Below, in pieces: positions 10,341 to 21,663 of a DNA stretch of 64,000 nucleotides. The notes under the pieces are model-generated. The model had not been told where the DNA came from. It searched no databases and worked only from the letters and a program-made list of their open reading frames with translations. Position numbers and translations under genes: made by a program. Position 1 is the stretch's first letter. The number at the start of each line of letters is the position of its first letter. Source of the DNA: Dichetophora obliterata (lineage: Eukaryota; Arthropoda; Insecta; Diptera; Sciomyzidae); the NCBI GenBank assembly GCA_963920525.1, contig OY986439.1, positions 30,204,319 through 30,268,318 of the forward strand, given 5' to 3'.

Positions 10341-12213
10341 CAAATAAGTTCATGAAGCAACATGTTGCAAACTACAACAAGAAGTTACATTTATTAGAGT
10401 TGTATTTTTAGAATTATAAAAATAATTTACTAAATTTTATTATTATTTATTAATTCATGTTATTAAATATACGCTTTACTTTATAAGTGTTTTGTACTAT
10501 TTCTCAGCTCAGTTTTCGTATACTCAAACAAAAACCATTCCACCCCGGAAACATGGTTTTTTTTAACTTTAATATCGCAATCAATATAGGATCAATGTGT
10601 TTTTTTAGGTAACCTTTAGAAATCAGCAACTGTCTCTATTGATTGCTTCAAAAAAATTTTCCAAAATGATTTTTATTTTTTTCTTGAAAGGTTTATTAAG
10701 GCTATTCATGGGTTGTTGCGAATTGCAAGAGTGTGAAAATGCAAGATATTTTGCACACTAACGCGTGAACATGAATATTGCAACTAAATTATGCAATTAA
10801 ATTAAATGTCGAATGAACAGTAAATATATTGCCACCTTATTTCAAAATCATAAAAAGTTATTAAAATCTACGTACTTTTTAAAGTTTTACCCAGGTGGCA
10901 ACTATGTTTGTTCTCGCAATTGGTTAGAGTAGTGCGTAATTCAAGACGAGTGGCAAAATTGCTTCCAATGTGTTTGTTGTTGGAATGATGCGAAAGTTCG
11001 CTTTTTTAATTTTAGGCTGACATTTGGATTTTTTTTGTTGTTGTTAAATTTTATAAAAAAAATATTTTTATTCGTCAGATTATAAAACATGTATTATTTG
11101 AATGTGGAATTAAAAACTTGATGTATTTTATGGTTTTTTTATACAATTCGTCAAAGTTGAAACTTTTTTAACAAAAATAAGCTCGATAAAACCCAAAAAA
11201 TACAGTCAAGATTAAACAATAATTACTTCGAGCGCAAAGTATATTTCAAGGTTTTTATGGTTAACAATTTTTTATGTCTTAATTGCCATTGAATTTAATA
11301 TAAAACACAATAAAAAATGTTAATAAATAAAAATAGAAAAATCATTGAAATATGACTAAGTTTTTCAAGAAATGAAAATTTAAGTACAATTTAGTAGAAA
11401 ATATCTAGCTAATTAAGAATTATTAAAGTCGAAGGCTATTTTAGAATATCGTACTTCTACTTTCTGTTTCTGTAAAAACCTGCTGCATCTAGCTGCTATT
11501 GAAAAAAAAAACACTTAGTTTGAAAAAAGTCTTAAAAATCAAGTTTTGCCCTAAAATGCATTGATTTCGAAGACAATTTGTAGGTACACTTTTTATTAAA
11601 GCAAAGTAAATAAAGTAAAACAAAAAATTATTTTTATTAAATTTAAAGAAAAATAAAAAATAGTTCATAATTTAAAACAAGTTGTGACCTTATTTTGTAT
11701 TAGCAACCATTCTTTTAAACAAAATTTTTTTAAAATTCGTTAATTTGGTATATCTAAAATTTATCCGATTTGTTAACAAGTCAAATAAACTAAATTTACT
11801 CTTTAAAAATATAAATAAGTAATTTTATGCGGGTTTTTTATTAAAAAAAATATGGTTTTTATGGGAGGTAGGCGATGCAGTTGACCTAGAATTCTAATTT
11901 TTTTGTGCTGTTACTAAATTTAGGCTAAAACTCATCTGTACAAAATTTCATGGCTGTAGCTTTTATAGTTTCTGAGATAATGCAAATGTCATTCTAAAAT
12001 CGAAAAAAGGACACTGTGCGTCGCGAAAAATTCTTAATTTTTACTTAATTTTTTGTAAGAATTTATTTTTAACTTCCTCTATTTACCTAAGCGATCGCAC
12101 AACTCCATTAATTTTTGTTATGCAGAAGAGCTGAATAACGTCATGCAGCCAATCGACATAGAGAGCATTAGATAACGGGAGTGCAGAACGCGTAATCTTG
12201 TTTCTATCATTCC
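10341..12213. other. AT-rich intronic sequence, nothing recognised
   Basis: About 1.9 kb of AT-rich sequence has no recognisable coding frame, no clear terminal repeats and no RNA gene. Short GC-rich islands near 10690-10990 and 12060-12210 could be old element fragments, but I cannot support that. Confidence 0.4.
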
Positions 12214-12391
12214 CAAGGCTCATTTATAAGGTTGTGGCACTTGAGAGCGAGCTCGTTGGAACTGTCAGAATGGATGAAAAGAAATCAAGAAAATTAATGC
12301 ATAGCACAAAGAAAAGCACAGTGACAGTTCAAGCAAAGGCGAAAAAAGAGTACATTTCTCTGAAGTGACACAACCTTATAAATGAGCCTTG
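12214..12391 (+). mobile_element. hAT-like MITE, copy 1 (178 bp)
   Basis: The terminal inverted repeat of about 28 bp starts CAAGGCTCATTTATAAGG and ends at CCTTATAAATGAGCCTTG. The interior matches the reverse complement of the copy at 13135-13311. The flanking octamers (ATCATTCC and ACAATACC) match only partly, so the target duplication is eroded. Non-coding. Confidence 0.75.
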
Positions 12392-12392
12392 A

Positions 12393-13385
12393 CAATACCC
12401 TTAGAAGACCGAAGAGAGAGAACGCAACAGAATGGTAGCGTTGTGTTAAACGAGCACATAACATTTTTCGCTTTGTTGTGATTTTCACTCGAGGTCGCAG
12501 TAACAATCGGTGAAGCTGGGTTAATTTGTTATGCCGTGGTTATGCTAGCCAAAAATGTTCGGTGTTCATTTCTGTTAATTTCTTCTCTTCGCTGAAATGT
12601 TTGTTTGGTGGTTATGCTATGATTGGTGGCACAGTTGCATTATATGTAATAGTATGTCAAAACACAAAAAAGCACAACCCTAATTTGCATTTTTGTACTT
12701 AAAATTAACGAATTAAAATATACGAACTGATATTACTTACTCTGAATTTTTATTATTATATCTTAAACAAAATGGTTTCAATATATCTGGCATGCTAGCT
12801 AGCTGTTTATGTTAAGGGTTACTTGAAGACACAATCAACTTCACTTTTTAATACTTTTACCTACTTTTTTGATGCTATTATACAAAATGACTAAAGCCAA
12901 CACTGGAAAGTTCGGCATGTTTGGCGTTTCAATCAGCAATCAAAATGTTCGGTCCGAGAGCGAGAAAATGAATATGAGAAAAAGTTCATTTCTTCATTTT
13001 ATACGTGAAACAATAACAACAAAAAATGTTCGGCAATCATGTTTGGCTAGCATAACCACGGCATAACTGTTTTGGCTTTTGTTTACTACCGCCAGCAAAA
13101 ATCACAACAAAGCAAATAATGTAATGAGCTCGTTCAAGGTTCATTTATAAGGTTGTGGCACTTGAGAGAAATGCACTCTTTTTCGGCTTTTGCTTGAACT
13201 GTCACTGTGATTTTCTTTGTGCTATGCATTCATTTTCTTCTTTCTTTTCATTCATTCTGACAGTTTGACCGAGCTCGCTCTCAAGTACCACAACCTTATA
13301 AATAAGCCTTGAGCTCGTTTAACACAACGCTGCCATTCTGTTTTGCTTTCTCTCTTTGGCCTGCTAAAGGTAATGTTAGTCATTG
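12393..13385. mobile_element. Inverted-repeat element interrupted by a hAT-like MITE
   Basis: The left arm (about 12393-12600) pairs with the right arm (about 12945-13385). Landmarks are GAAGAGAGAGAACGCAACAG against CTGTTTTGCTTTCTCTC, CGTTGTGTTAAACGAGC against GAGCTCGTTTAACACAACG, and ATGCCGTGGTTATGCTAGCC against GGCTAGCATAACCACGGCAT. The right arm contains the MITE at 13135-13311; the left arm lacks it. AAAATGTTCGG occurs repeatedly in the arms. Non-coding. Confidence 0.75.
13135..13311 (-). mobile_element. hAT-like MITE, copy 2, with an exact 8-bp target duplication
   Basis: The element begins CAAGGTTCATTTATAAGG and ends CCTTATAAATAAGCCTTG, with inverted repeats of about 29 bp. AGCTCGTT lies directly on both sides (13127-13134 and 13312-13319), an exact 8-bp duplication typical of the hAT superfamily. 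The opposite arm of the host palindrome shows the uninterrupted site (AAACGAGC near 12450), which confirms the insertion. It is in reverse orientation to copy 1. Confidence 0.88.
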
Positions 13386-13489
13386 CGTCGTCAAACAGCG
13401 ATATACGAATAAAGTGGAATAAAGGTTGCACTCTTTAAAAAATACAAAACAGAACAAAAACGAACCGTTCGTTAAGGTTTATTTTTATT

Positions 13490-16400
13490 CCCTGGCCACT
13501 AGCCTGTTTTTAGTGCGCGTTTTTTCGATATTGATAGCTTGTCATGACCAATTTTGTAAGGTTACACAAAAAATGATGGAGCCAAAATTTGGTCCCGATC
13601 GGATAGGGGTAAGCCTTGTAACGCCGGCCTCAAAGTTTGATTATTTGACAAAAATTTTCCTTAAATAATTAATACCTTCCCCGGGGAGACCCCAAGAGGG
13701 TTAAAGCTATGACCGGCTCCTATTATTTTTTTACCCCCAACCATTTTCGAACATACCAACCCCTATCTGTCACCCTTCTGGGTCCCCCCAGTCAATATGC
13801 ACTTTTTTGAAAAATCGCTGTAACTGTCCCGTGGTGGCCCCTAGGTGGGTTAAATGTATGACTAACTCCAATTTATTTTTATTGCAAAACATTTTTTTAA
13901 CACATCGACCCCCTATCTGACACCCCTTTGGAAGCCCCCAACAAAAAACATTAAAAATTTCAAAAAATAGCTAGCTGACTCGGGGTGGACCCCTCGAGGG
14001 GTCAAATGTATGACCAAGTCCTATTATATGTTTACCCTTAACATTTTTTTTAACACATAAACCCTTTATCTGTCACTCTTCTGGGTCCCCCCTACAAAAT
14101 GCACATATTTTAAAAGTGATTTTTGTTGCATTTATAGTTCCTCGCTACGCCAAGACTTGATTCCGAGCCGATTATGCTGAGGAAGCTCCGACCAAGACTT
14201 GCACTTTATGAAATCAATCACCGAGTGTGCTGCAATTGACTAACATTTATCCAAGAACATTTTATCCAAATGCTTTGGACGCGATGGACATACCTGGTAT
14301 CTTTCGTATGAGGCCATTGCGATCGTATTTTTTGATTCAAACGAGGCAACAAACATCAAGACGAAAATATTAAAAGCCCTCAAGGGCAGGCATGAATCTT
14401 GGGGGGGGATTTTTTGTTTTTCATTTAAATAAAAAAGACAATTCTTGAACGTGTGAAATAAATACACTACACATATTTATTAAAAAAACAGTTAATTTTA
14501 TAATATTTACATGAATATGTAGATATTTTTATACATGAGATTAATACATAAAAAATAATATAAAAATTAAATCAGGACTTTGTAATAAAATGCAGGTAAA
14601 AATACAAGATTTATTTAAAGTGGCTAGAAATATAAGAAAGAGTAGCGAAATGGGCTAGCATATGTATAAAACATTTTTAAAGTAAAACAAATAAAAAAAA
14701 TTGAAATAACCCGCATCCGTCCTTTCGCATCAAATTGATGTAAATTTTTTATTCAGATTTATATATTCAAAACAAACATGCATGGTTTTATTTAAATATT
14801 TTGCTTGTTTAAATTTTTGCTAGAATTAAGATTTGCAGTTTTTTCTTATTTTAAAATTACTAAACATTCATCACGCATAAGAAAAATTTTAAAGTAAAAA
14901 CATTTCAATGAATTTCATATTCTTTTTGTATCTGCATCAAATTGGTGCACAACGTGCTTTTCATTTCTAGAAAGTTCCTATGGATGCGGGTTAAAAAATT
15001 ATTAAAATTCAAATCTTATTTTTTGGTAGCAAATGTGGGCGACCCAGTAGAAATTTGAAAAATTGTAACAATTTATCGGAAATGTTTTGTTAAACAAATT
15101 TCATATGCATATTCAAGTCATGAATAAGGTTAATGACTTTCAAAGAATTAAAATAATGTGTATATTTTTTGTTACTTTTAACTCTAAACTAATTTTAAAG
15201 CAATAAACAAATACATCTTCAAAATGCATATTAATTATGCATTTAAAGTTTTTCATTGTTTAATTTGGCCAGGGGGGAAAACGGTTTTAGTAGGGGGCCA
15301 TTGCCCCCCCCTTGCCTCACCCTGGCTACAGGCCTGCTGCTGCTGAAGAAAGTGAAGAACATGAAGAATCATCGGTCGCAGAAAATGACACATCATCTGA
15401 AAAAGATGACGAAGAAGACGATGATCAAGGAACTGCTACTTTAGGTAGCTCTACCTTTATCAAACAAAGCAGATTAAAAAAACTAACGATGAAACTCAAA
15501 GACGTCAGCGAGGACTTCATTAAAGTGATTAAATTTTTCATTCGTATCGGATTGTAACAAGATTTCTTGAATCAGACTGCGACCATTTGGGATGATCTTG
15601 ACGACCATAAAGAATCTCTCAAAATTGTTAAAAAATTGCGAGTGGTCAACGACACAGCAACAAGAGGTCTAAATATGGGGCAAGACTATAACGGGGGTCT
15701 GTGCCGGAATGAAGACGAGTTTTTAGACTTGCTATTAGTCATCGCCAATTATAGGAAAAAATTTCCAACAAACGACAAAAAAAAGTTATTTTACTTTTTG
15801 TTTTGCTCTTTGTTTAAACTGATTTACTTACTATTTTTCGTTGACTTATGAAATAAGTGAATTTCACCGCCTCATAGCATGATAATAACTTAAGTGTATT
15901 TATAAGTTGTTTTTTTGTAGAGGGGGAACAACATGGGTGGCAGAGGGGTATCAGACAGGGGCAGATGTGTTAAGCAAATCGTTGGGCAGTAAAAATTAAT
16001 TGGAGCTGGTGATACACTTCACCCACCTGGGGGCCACCCCGGGACAGTTACCAAAGTGCAATTTTGTGTGGGGGGACCCAGATGGGTGACAGATAGGGTA
16101 GTTGGTATGTTCGAAGAAAATGTTTGGTGTTGAAAAAATAACAGGACACGGTCATACATTTGACCTCTCGAGAAGGCCACTCAGAGTGAGTTATGCACTA
16201 TTTTTCAAAATTTTCCTTAATTTTTAACGGTTTTTGTAGAGAAGCTTCCATAGGAGAGCCAGAAAGGGGGGTCGATGTGTTAAAAAAAAATGTTGGCAAT
16301 AAAAATAAATTGGAGTTGGTCATACATTTAACCCACCTAGGGGCCACTCCAAGACAGTTACAGCGATTTTAAAAAAAATGTGTATTTTGTATGGGGGGAC

Positions 16401-17013
16401 CCAGAAGGGTGACATATCGGGGCTGTTATGTTCCAAGGAAATGTTTAGGGTAAACAAATAATTAGACCTGGTGATACATTTAACCTCTCGAGAAGCAACT
16501 CCAGGGAGCTATGGATTACTTTTTAAATTTTCCTTAGTTTCTTATGTGTTTTGTAGGGGGGGCTTCCAGAGGGGTGTCAGATAAGGGGTAGATTTGTAAA
16601 AAAATATATTTTTCCATAAAAATAAACTGAAGTTGATTTTGCATTTGACCCACCTAGAGGTCACCTAGGGGAAGTTACAGCGATTTTTCAAAAAAATACA
16701 TTTTGTATGGGGGAACCCAGAAGGGTGACAGATAGGGGGTTAGTATGTTCAAAGTAAATGTTGGAGGTAAAAAAATAATAGGACCTGATCATAGTTTTGA
16801 CTACTCTTGGGATTACCACGGGGGGGTATTAGCCATTTTCGGTACATTTTTGCAAAACTACTCAACTTTGGGGCCAGCGCCGCCCATCCGATCCGAACCA
16901 AATTTTGGCTCAATCACTTTTTTGTGTAACCTTACAAAATAGGCCTTAATAAGCTTCAAATATTTCAATATATATTTTTTCTTACAACACTAAAACCAGG
17001 CTACTGGCCACAC
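13490..17013. mobile_element. Large foldback element (about 3.5 kb) with repeated subunits in its arms
   Basis: The ends are inverted: GGCCACTAGCCTGTTTTTAG at 13495 against CTAAAACCAGGCTACTGGCC at 16991. The next segments also pair (ACACAAAAAATGATGGAGCC against GGCTCAATCACTTTTTTGTG). The left arm (to about 14130) and right arm (about 15910 onward) carry several diverged repeats, each with a TAAATGTATGAC-like word, GGGTGACAGATAGGG and GGGGACCCAGAAGGG, oppositely oriented in the two arms. The loop (about 14130-15900) is AT-rich and holds transposon-protein remnants. The same TAAATGTATGACCGACTCC core occurs in the 0.54 kb palindrome at 32912, so the two are related. Confidence 0.8.
14232..15840 (+). 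pseudogene. Broken transposon-protein remnants in the foldback loop
   Basis: Two short stretches read like pieces of a transposon-encoded protein. About 14236-14401 encodes GRDGHTWYLSYEAIAIVFFD followed by a Lys-rich helix. About 15597-15790 encodes LKIVKKLRVVNDTATRG, then NEDEFLDLLLVIANYRKKFP. The second resembles a tail I associate with uncharacterised arthropod transposase-like proteins (VVND..RG, then a Leu-rich helix ending in RKxFP). An acidic Glu/Asp/Ser frame (about 15330-15557) lies between them. None has a start or complete domain. No family name is claimed. Confidence 0.4.
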
Positions 17014-17422
17014 ACAATTTAATCGACTATAATGACTTAGTATTCAACCATCATTATTAAGTTGGATTTTTACAGTTTTCTGTGTACTGAAATTATTTGA
17101 GATTTCAATTTTTTTATTATATTCGTTGTTCTTAAACTTCCACAAAGCTAGATGCTGCTCGAAGAGCTCAAAAAATTGTTCCCAAACCTTATGGTTTTGT
17201 AAACACAAAGCACCATTTGTGTTTCTTTTTAATATTTATTTTAATTTGTTATTAAAAACTACATTTTGGTCAATTACTTCTCAACACACTATTTGATCAA
17301 GGTTGCCAAGCCGATCAAAAAATTTTAAATTTTCTCTAACCGACTCGACCACTGACAAGTAAATCAGCACCTTCTCTACGCACATGCTAATTTTTTGGTA
17401 GTTCTATCGAAATTGGTCGGTA
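17014..17422. other. Spacer, nothing recognised
   Basis: About 400 bp of AT-rich sequence lies between two inverted-repeat elements. I see no coding frame or repeat. Confidence 0.4.
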
Positions 17423-17895
17423 AGGCCTTTTCCACACTTGGTCAACGCAACAGCGAAAAAGTTGAAAAGCAATGCAACTTTAAACCGAATGCTTTTAGAC
17501 TTGCTTCAAAAGTCATGCAACCTATAATAATTGTTATTATATAATTTTTTTTCTTGCACTAATTTTATAATCTTGCACTAATTTAATATTTAACACTTGC
17601 TCATTTCTCCTGAAAACTATTTCTTCTTCTTTTAGATTTTATTAGGAACTAATTGATTAGCTTATTCACCTTGATTAATATAGCCTACTGCACTACAAAT
17701 ACTTGAATTCACAAAACAAACCAACTGATGCAACAAGTCGCCGATGGAAATTGCGGAAAGCCGCGTTGCGTTGAACAGATTGAGAACGTGTCGAGAACTT
17801 GTTGCGTGCAAGTTGCTTAATCTGAAGGTTCCGGTATAAATACACAGGCTAGCAACTTGAGTTGGAGTTGCGTTGACCAAGTGTGGAAAAGGCCT
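17423..17895. mobile_element. MITE with AGGCCTTTTCCACACTTGG termini
   Basis: The inverted ends AGGCCTTTTCCACACTTGGT (left) and ACCAAGTGTGGAAAAGGCCT (right) match perfectly and continue to about 28 bp (TCAACGCAAC against GTTGCGTTGA). A possible TA flanks each end. The element is about 473 bp and non-coding. The high arm identity suggests it is one of the younger elements here. Confidence 0.8.
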
Positions 17896-17984
17896 AAGTT
17901 GATAAGTGTCACAACGATAACAATTTTGCTCTCGTTAAATTTTTACGTTTGGTTCCGATTTTTTTTTTCTTACATAAAGCCAAT

Positions 17985-19234
17985 TTAATAAAAAAGGTTT
18001 TGGTTGCTGTTCGCTCTGTCTATTCATGCCAAGAGATTCATCTAATACAAAGTACTGGGGTAATAGAGCAGATCTGTGTTAAGATTGATGTTCCAGTATC
18101 TTCTGGTGCTTGCGATAACTACAGGCGAATAAGTATTTACATTTTTGTTTCATACATTCCACCAAATTCAAATTGTGAAACTTATTCATTGCATTTTTTT
18201 AATATTCTTAAGATAGTCGAAAAGCTTAATGATAATGAATATCCATTAATATTAGGTGATTTCAACTTGGGTAACGTAAACTGGGTTTCCTCTGATAACT
18301 GGCCGGCACTATCACCAAGTAATTTGAGTGCTGGTGCAATTCTTTCACTTGGGATGTACCAAATAAATGCAATAAGAAATGGTTTAAATAGATTGCTAGA
18401 CCTAGTTTTTACTGACTTAGAGTTTAATACTGTATGTAGTGAAGCAGAATTCATATTATCCGACAATAGCGTTCACCATAAGGCTCTTCTAGTAAATTTT
18501 GATATTGTTGCCTTAAATAATCCCTTCTTGGGTGAACATATTTATGAATATGATTTTAATAAAGCTGATTATGCTGTAATATCGGATTTTTTATATAATG
18601 TAAACTGGTGCACAATCTTTGGTGATAGTCTCTTACAGAATCATCTCTGTTTAATGAATATCATTAAGGAAACATTCACGAGATTTGTTCCATTAAAAAA
18701 GGTTCGTATAGCTACTAAACCAAGTTGGTATAATAGTCGTCTGGCTAACCTTAAAAATACTATGAACAAAAAATACAAAAAGAGCAAGATTAATATAGCT
18801 TTAAAACAGGAATATGTTCTGGCACGTAAACAATATGAGACACTTAAAAAATTTTTGTATAGGAATCATTTTCTGGCCTTAGAATCGAACATTAAGTGCA
18901 ACCCAAAAGCATTTTGGACTTTTTTGAACAACAACAAAAAAAAAGTTCGGGTCTCCCTAAAAATATGTTTTTCCAGGATAATAAATCTGACAATTTTCAA
19001 GAAATAAGTGAACTTTTTGCACTCTATTTTCAGTCCAATTTCAAGTGCTATGACCAATCAATTAATGATGTTGCGTCTGAGTTTAATGTTATTCCTATTA
19101 CAGATCTTGGTTCCTTAACCTTATCTGAAGAAGAGGTGTATCGAGAATTAATTACCTTAGATTCGAAGAAGAAATGTTGCCCTGACAATATTCCTCCAAT
19201 CTATCTAAAATTTTGTGCTATGGCACTTTTTTAA
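17985..19234 (+). pseudogene. Endonuclease domain and linker of the non-LTR element, frameshifted
   Basis: The frame from about 17988 to 19007 encodes the second half of an APE-type endonuclease: VLVAVRSVYSC, YIPPNSN, the catalytic-core motif LILGDFNLG, LDLVFTD and LSDNSVHHKALLVNF near the end. The N-terminal catalytic part is missing. At an A-run near 18940 the protein shifts frame and continues at about 18942-19231 (LPKNMFFQDNKSDNFQEISELF to PDNIPPIYLKFCAMALF). A stop just before the reverse transcriptase region shows it cannot make a full protein. Confidence 0.8.
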
Positions 19235-19249
19235 CCTCTAACCTTTCTT

Positions 19250-20629
19250 TTTAACCAATCCCTTAAAAAGGGAGAATTTTTAAATGTATGGAGAATATCC
19301 GAGATAACTCCAATTTTTAAATCGGGTTCGAGGCAAAATATTGCAAACTATCGACCTATTTCCAAATTACCACTTATTCCAAAACTATTTGAATGTCTGT
19401 TAAAAAAGAAAATATATTCTTGTATCAAAGGCGCAGTATCGGAGTGTCAACATGGTTTTGTGTCTGGCAGATCTACCTCAACAAATCTTGCGCTATTTAC
19501 TCACTTTATAGCAAGCAAAATGGAGAGAGGTCAACAAGTAGATGTAGTTTTTACAGATTTTGCGAAAGCATTCGATAGAGTCCAGCACTCAGTTTTAATA
19601 AGGAAACTTGGTAAACTGGGTTTCCACTCATTCTTGCTAAGGTGGCTAGAGAATTACCTGTTCGGTCGTAGACAAGCGGTTAGGATTGGAAAATACCTCT
19701 CTAAATATATTGATAATTTTTCTGGTGTGCCCCAAGGCAGTCATCTTGGTCCGCTTTTGTTTGTCTTATTTATTAACGACCTTCCAAACTATGTCCAGTT
19801 TTCGAGATGTCTCATGTATGCTGATGACGTTAAGTTATTTAAAATTATTAATTCTTCAGTAGACTGTCAATTTATTCAACAGGATTTGGATGGCTTGCAG
19901 AAATGGTGTGAGGTCAATAAGCTATATTTTAATGTTACTAAATGTAGTGTAATGTCATTTACCATGAAACAGCAATTAATTGTAGGCAACTATACTTTGT
20001 GCTCTGATATAATCTTAAGAGTTGAAATTAAAATGGATTTGGGAGTAATTTTTGACAAAAAACTTACTTTCGGTAAGCATTATGATGCTGTTATTTCCAA
20101 AGCTAATGCAATGGTGGGTTTCATCATGCGCAACACTAAGGAGTTCTCAGATCCCTTTACTCTAAAGTCAATTTTCTTCTCTTTGGTTAGATCAAGTTTG
20201 GAGTATTGTTGTGTTCTCTGGGACCCACGATATGCTGTGCATATTTCTAGAATTGAAAATATTCAGAGACGTTTTACTCGGCTTGTGTTTAGAAAACTTC
20301 GGTGGGAGTTTATGCCGACTTATGACTCCCGTTGTGCGCTTTTAGGCTTGAAAACCTTAGAGTTTAGAAGAAAGTATTTTTTGGCTATATTTGCTCGTGA
20401 TATATTCATGAATCACTTAGATTGTGCACCATTGCTTGCTTTATTTGGTATATATGCGCCCGAAAGGAATTTTAGACGCAGACAGTTTTTTCAAATTCCA
20501 TATCGCAGGACAAATTATGGTAGACAGGACCCTGTTTATAATATGAGTTCTTCTTTTAATGCAATTTGTAGCAATATTGATTTAACCCAAACTTGGGTCT
20601 CTTTTAAAAATTGTATTATGTTAAGCTAA
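19250..20629 (+). pseudogene. Reverse transcriptase domain of the non-LTR element
   Basis: After a stop near 19234 the coding sense resumes in another frame (ITPIFKSGSRQNIANYRPIS, about 19306-19365), then shifts into the open frame ending at 20629. The longer part has the standard palm motifs: VVFTDFAKAFDRVQHSVL, FSGVPQGSHLGPLLFVLFIN and the catalytic YADDVK, followed by KMDLGVIFD and the C-terminal SLEYCCVLWDP...RIENIQRRFTRL region of CR1/jockey-superfamily proteins. At least two frame breaks upstream make it a pseudogene, though the catalytic core remains readable. Confidence 0.85.
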
Positions 20630-20734
20630 TATTATATTGTTAAATTCTTGTTAAATTTTAAGATAATTTTTAGTAACTGTAGAACAAACTTTTTTATAGT
20701 TGAATAATAAATAAATAAATAAATAAATAAATAA

Positions 20735-21151
20735 TACTGCGTTTACGTCATCATTCGTCACTGAGCCAGCTATCTTCGTTCTTGTCTAACATTTTTCTTT
20801 CATGGAGCCATAACAGCTGACTCTCGGCTTTTGAACAAAGTGTTTGCCAAATACATTCATCGTTCGTTTTACATAAAGAACCCAATCAGACATTTAGAAA
20901 TAGTGATTGGATTAAGCTTACATACAATGCAAAAACCAAGCCTTTTCCAAGCACGCTTGTAAAACACTTGCGTAGGTAATAAATTTCCAAGTTGCTTTGT
21001 AGAATTATTACGTAAAAAACAAAAAGTAAGTGGTGTACAATAATACTTGGAAAGACTTGCTTTAAGTAAGTGTTTTCCAATCATACTTGCAAAATTTTAG
21101 CCAAGGTAATAATTTTGCAACTGTTCAAAGTTGCGATTGTTGTTAACTGTT
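20735..21151. other. Spacer with repeated ACTTG/CAAG words
   Basis: About 400 bp lies between the retrotransposon tail and the SINE. ACTTGC- and TTTCCAAG-like words recur, as in the tandem repeat further right (21523). I cannot assign a family. Confidence 0.35.
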
Positions 21152-21345
21152 GGCCTGTGTAGTCTAGTGGAGAGTGCGCTAGACTATCAACCCAGACGTC
21201 CCCGGTTCGAGTCCGGGTTCGGTCGTGGTTCTTTTCACTTTATTTGCTTTTTACTACATTTAAGAATTATGGAGACTAAACATAGAAATCCACGAAATAA
21301 TTGTGGAAAATATTGAATTTAATGGACAAGCACCCACAACTGATG
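21152..21345 (+). mobile_element. tRNA-derived SINE-like element, copy 1
   Basis: The head (about 21152-21225) has the two internal RNA polymerase III boxes of a tRNA: box A TAGTCTAGTGGAGAG and box B GGTTCGAGTCC. The latter sits in a good T-arm (CCCGG / CCGGG). The anticodon stem is mispaired, so it is not a working tRNA. The body continues with GGTTCTTTTCACTTT, ACATTTAAGAATTA and further sequence shared with the minus-strand copy at 51735-51925. Two dispersed copies with the same tRNA-like head and the same body define a SINE family. The loop CTGTCAA of copy 2 points to a tRNA-Asp origin. Confidence 0.75.
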
Positions 21346-21522
21346 GCTTAAAATGCAACGAGACAAGTTTTCTTGAACGCAAGGCGAGTTTGATAGTGAG
21401 AAATGAGGACGGTACGTACAGCTTCTCAAACCGGCGAATTTTCTTTTTTTATTCTTATTTGACAATTTAAGATGGCTGCGCATTGTTTGGTAAATATATT
21501 TATACATAAAAGTTGCGTACTG

Positions 21523-21663
21523 AAATACTAATTTCCGATTGAAAAGAAACACTTGGAAAAAGCTTATTCAAATACTAATTTCCAATTGTAAAGAAACCCT
21601 TGGATTAAGCTTATTCAAATACTAATTTCTAATTGTAAAGAAACACTTGGATTAAGCTTATAG
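21523..21663. repeat. 47-bp tandem repeat, three units
   Basis: Units start at 21523, 21570 and 21617. Each runs AAATACTAATTTCC, ATTGTAAAGAAAC, CTTGGATTAAGCTTATTC with few changes. Non-coding; part of an intronic segment rich in AAGCTT words. Confidence 0.85.

Larger units (their letters stand above)
17985..20734 (+). mobile_element. 5'-truncated CR1/jockey-superfamily non-LTR retrotransposon
   Basis: The element starts inside the endonuclease domain, runs through a reverse transcriptase and a roughly 100-bp 3' UTR, and ends in a TAAA repeat tail (about 20703-20734). The truncated 5' end and tetranucleotide tail are typical of target-primed insertion in this superfamily. A related C-terminal fragment lies on the minus strand at 62629-63075. 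The two protein segments are described separately. Confidence 0.85.

Noticed and set aside
21152..21225. Functional tRNA gene
   Set aside because: The anticodon stem does not pair and the sequence is shared, with its downstream body, by a second dispersed copy. A SINE head is the better reading.
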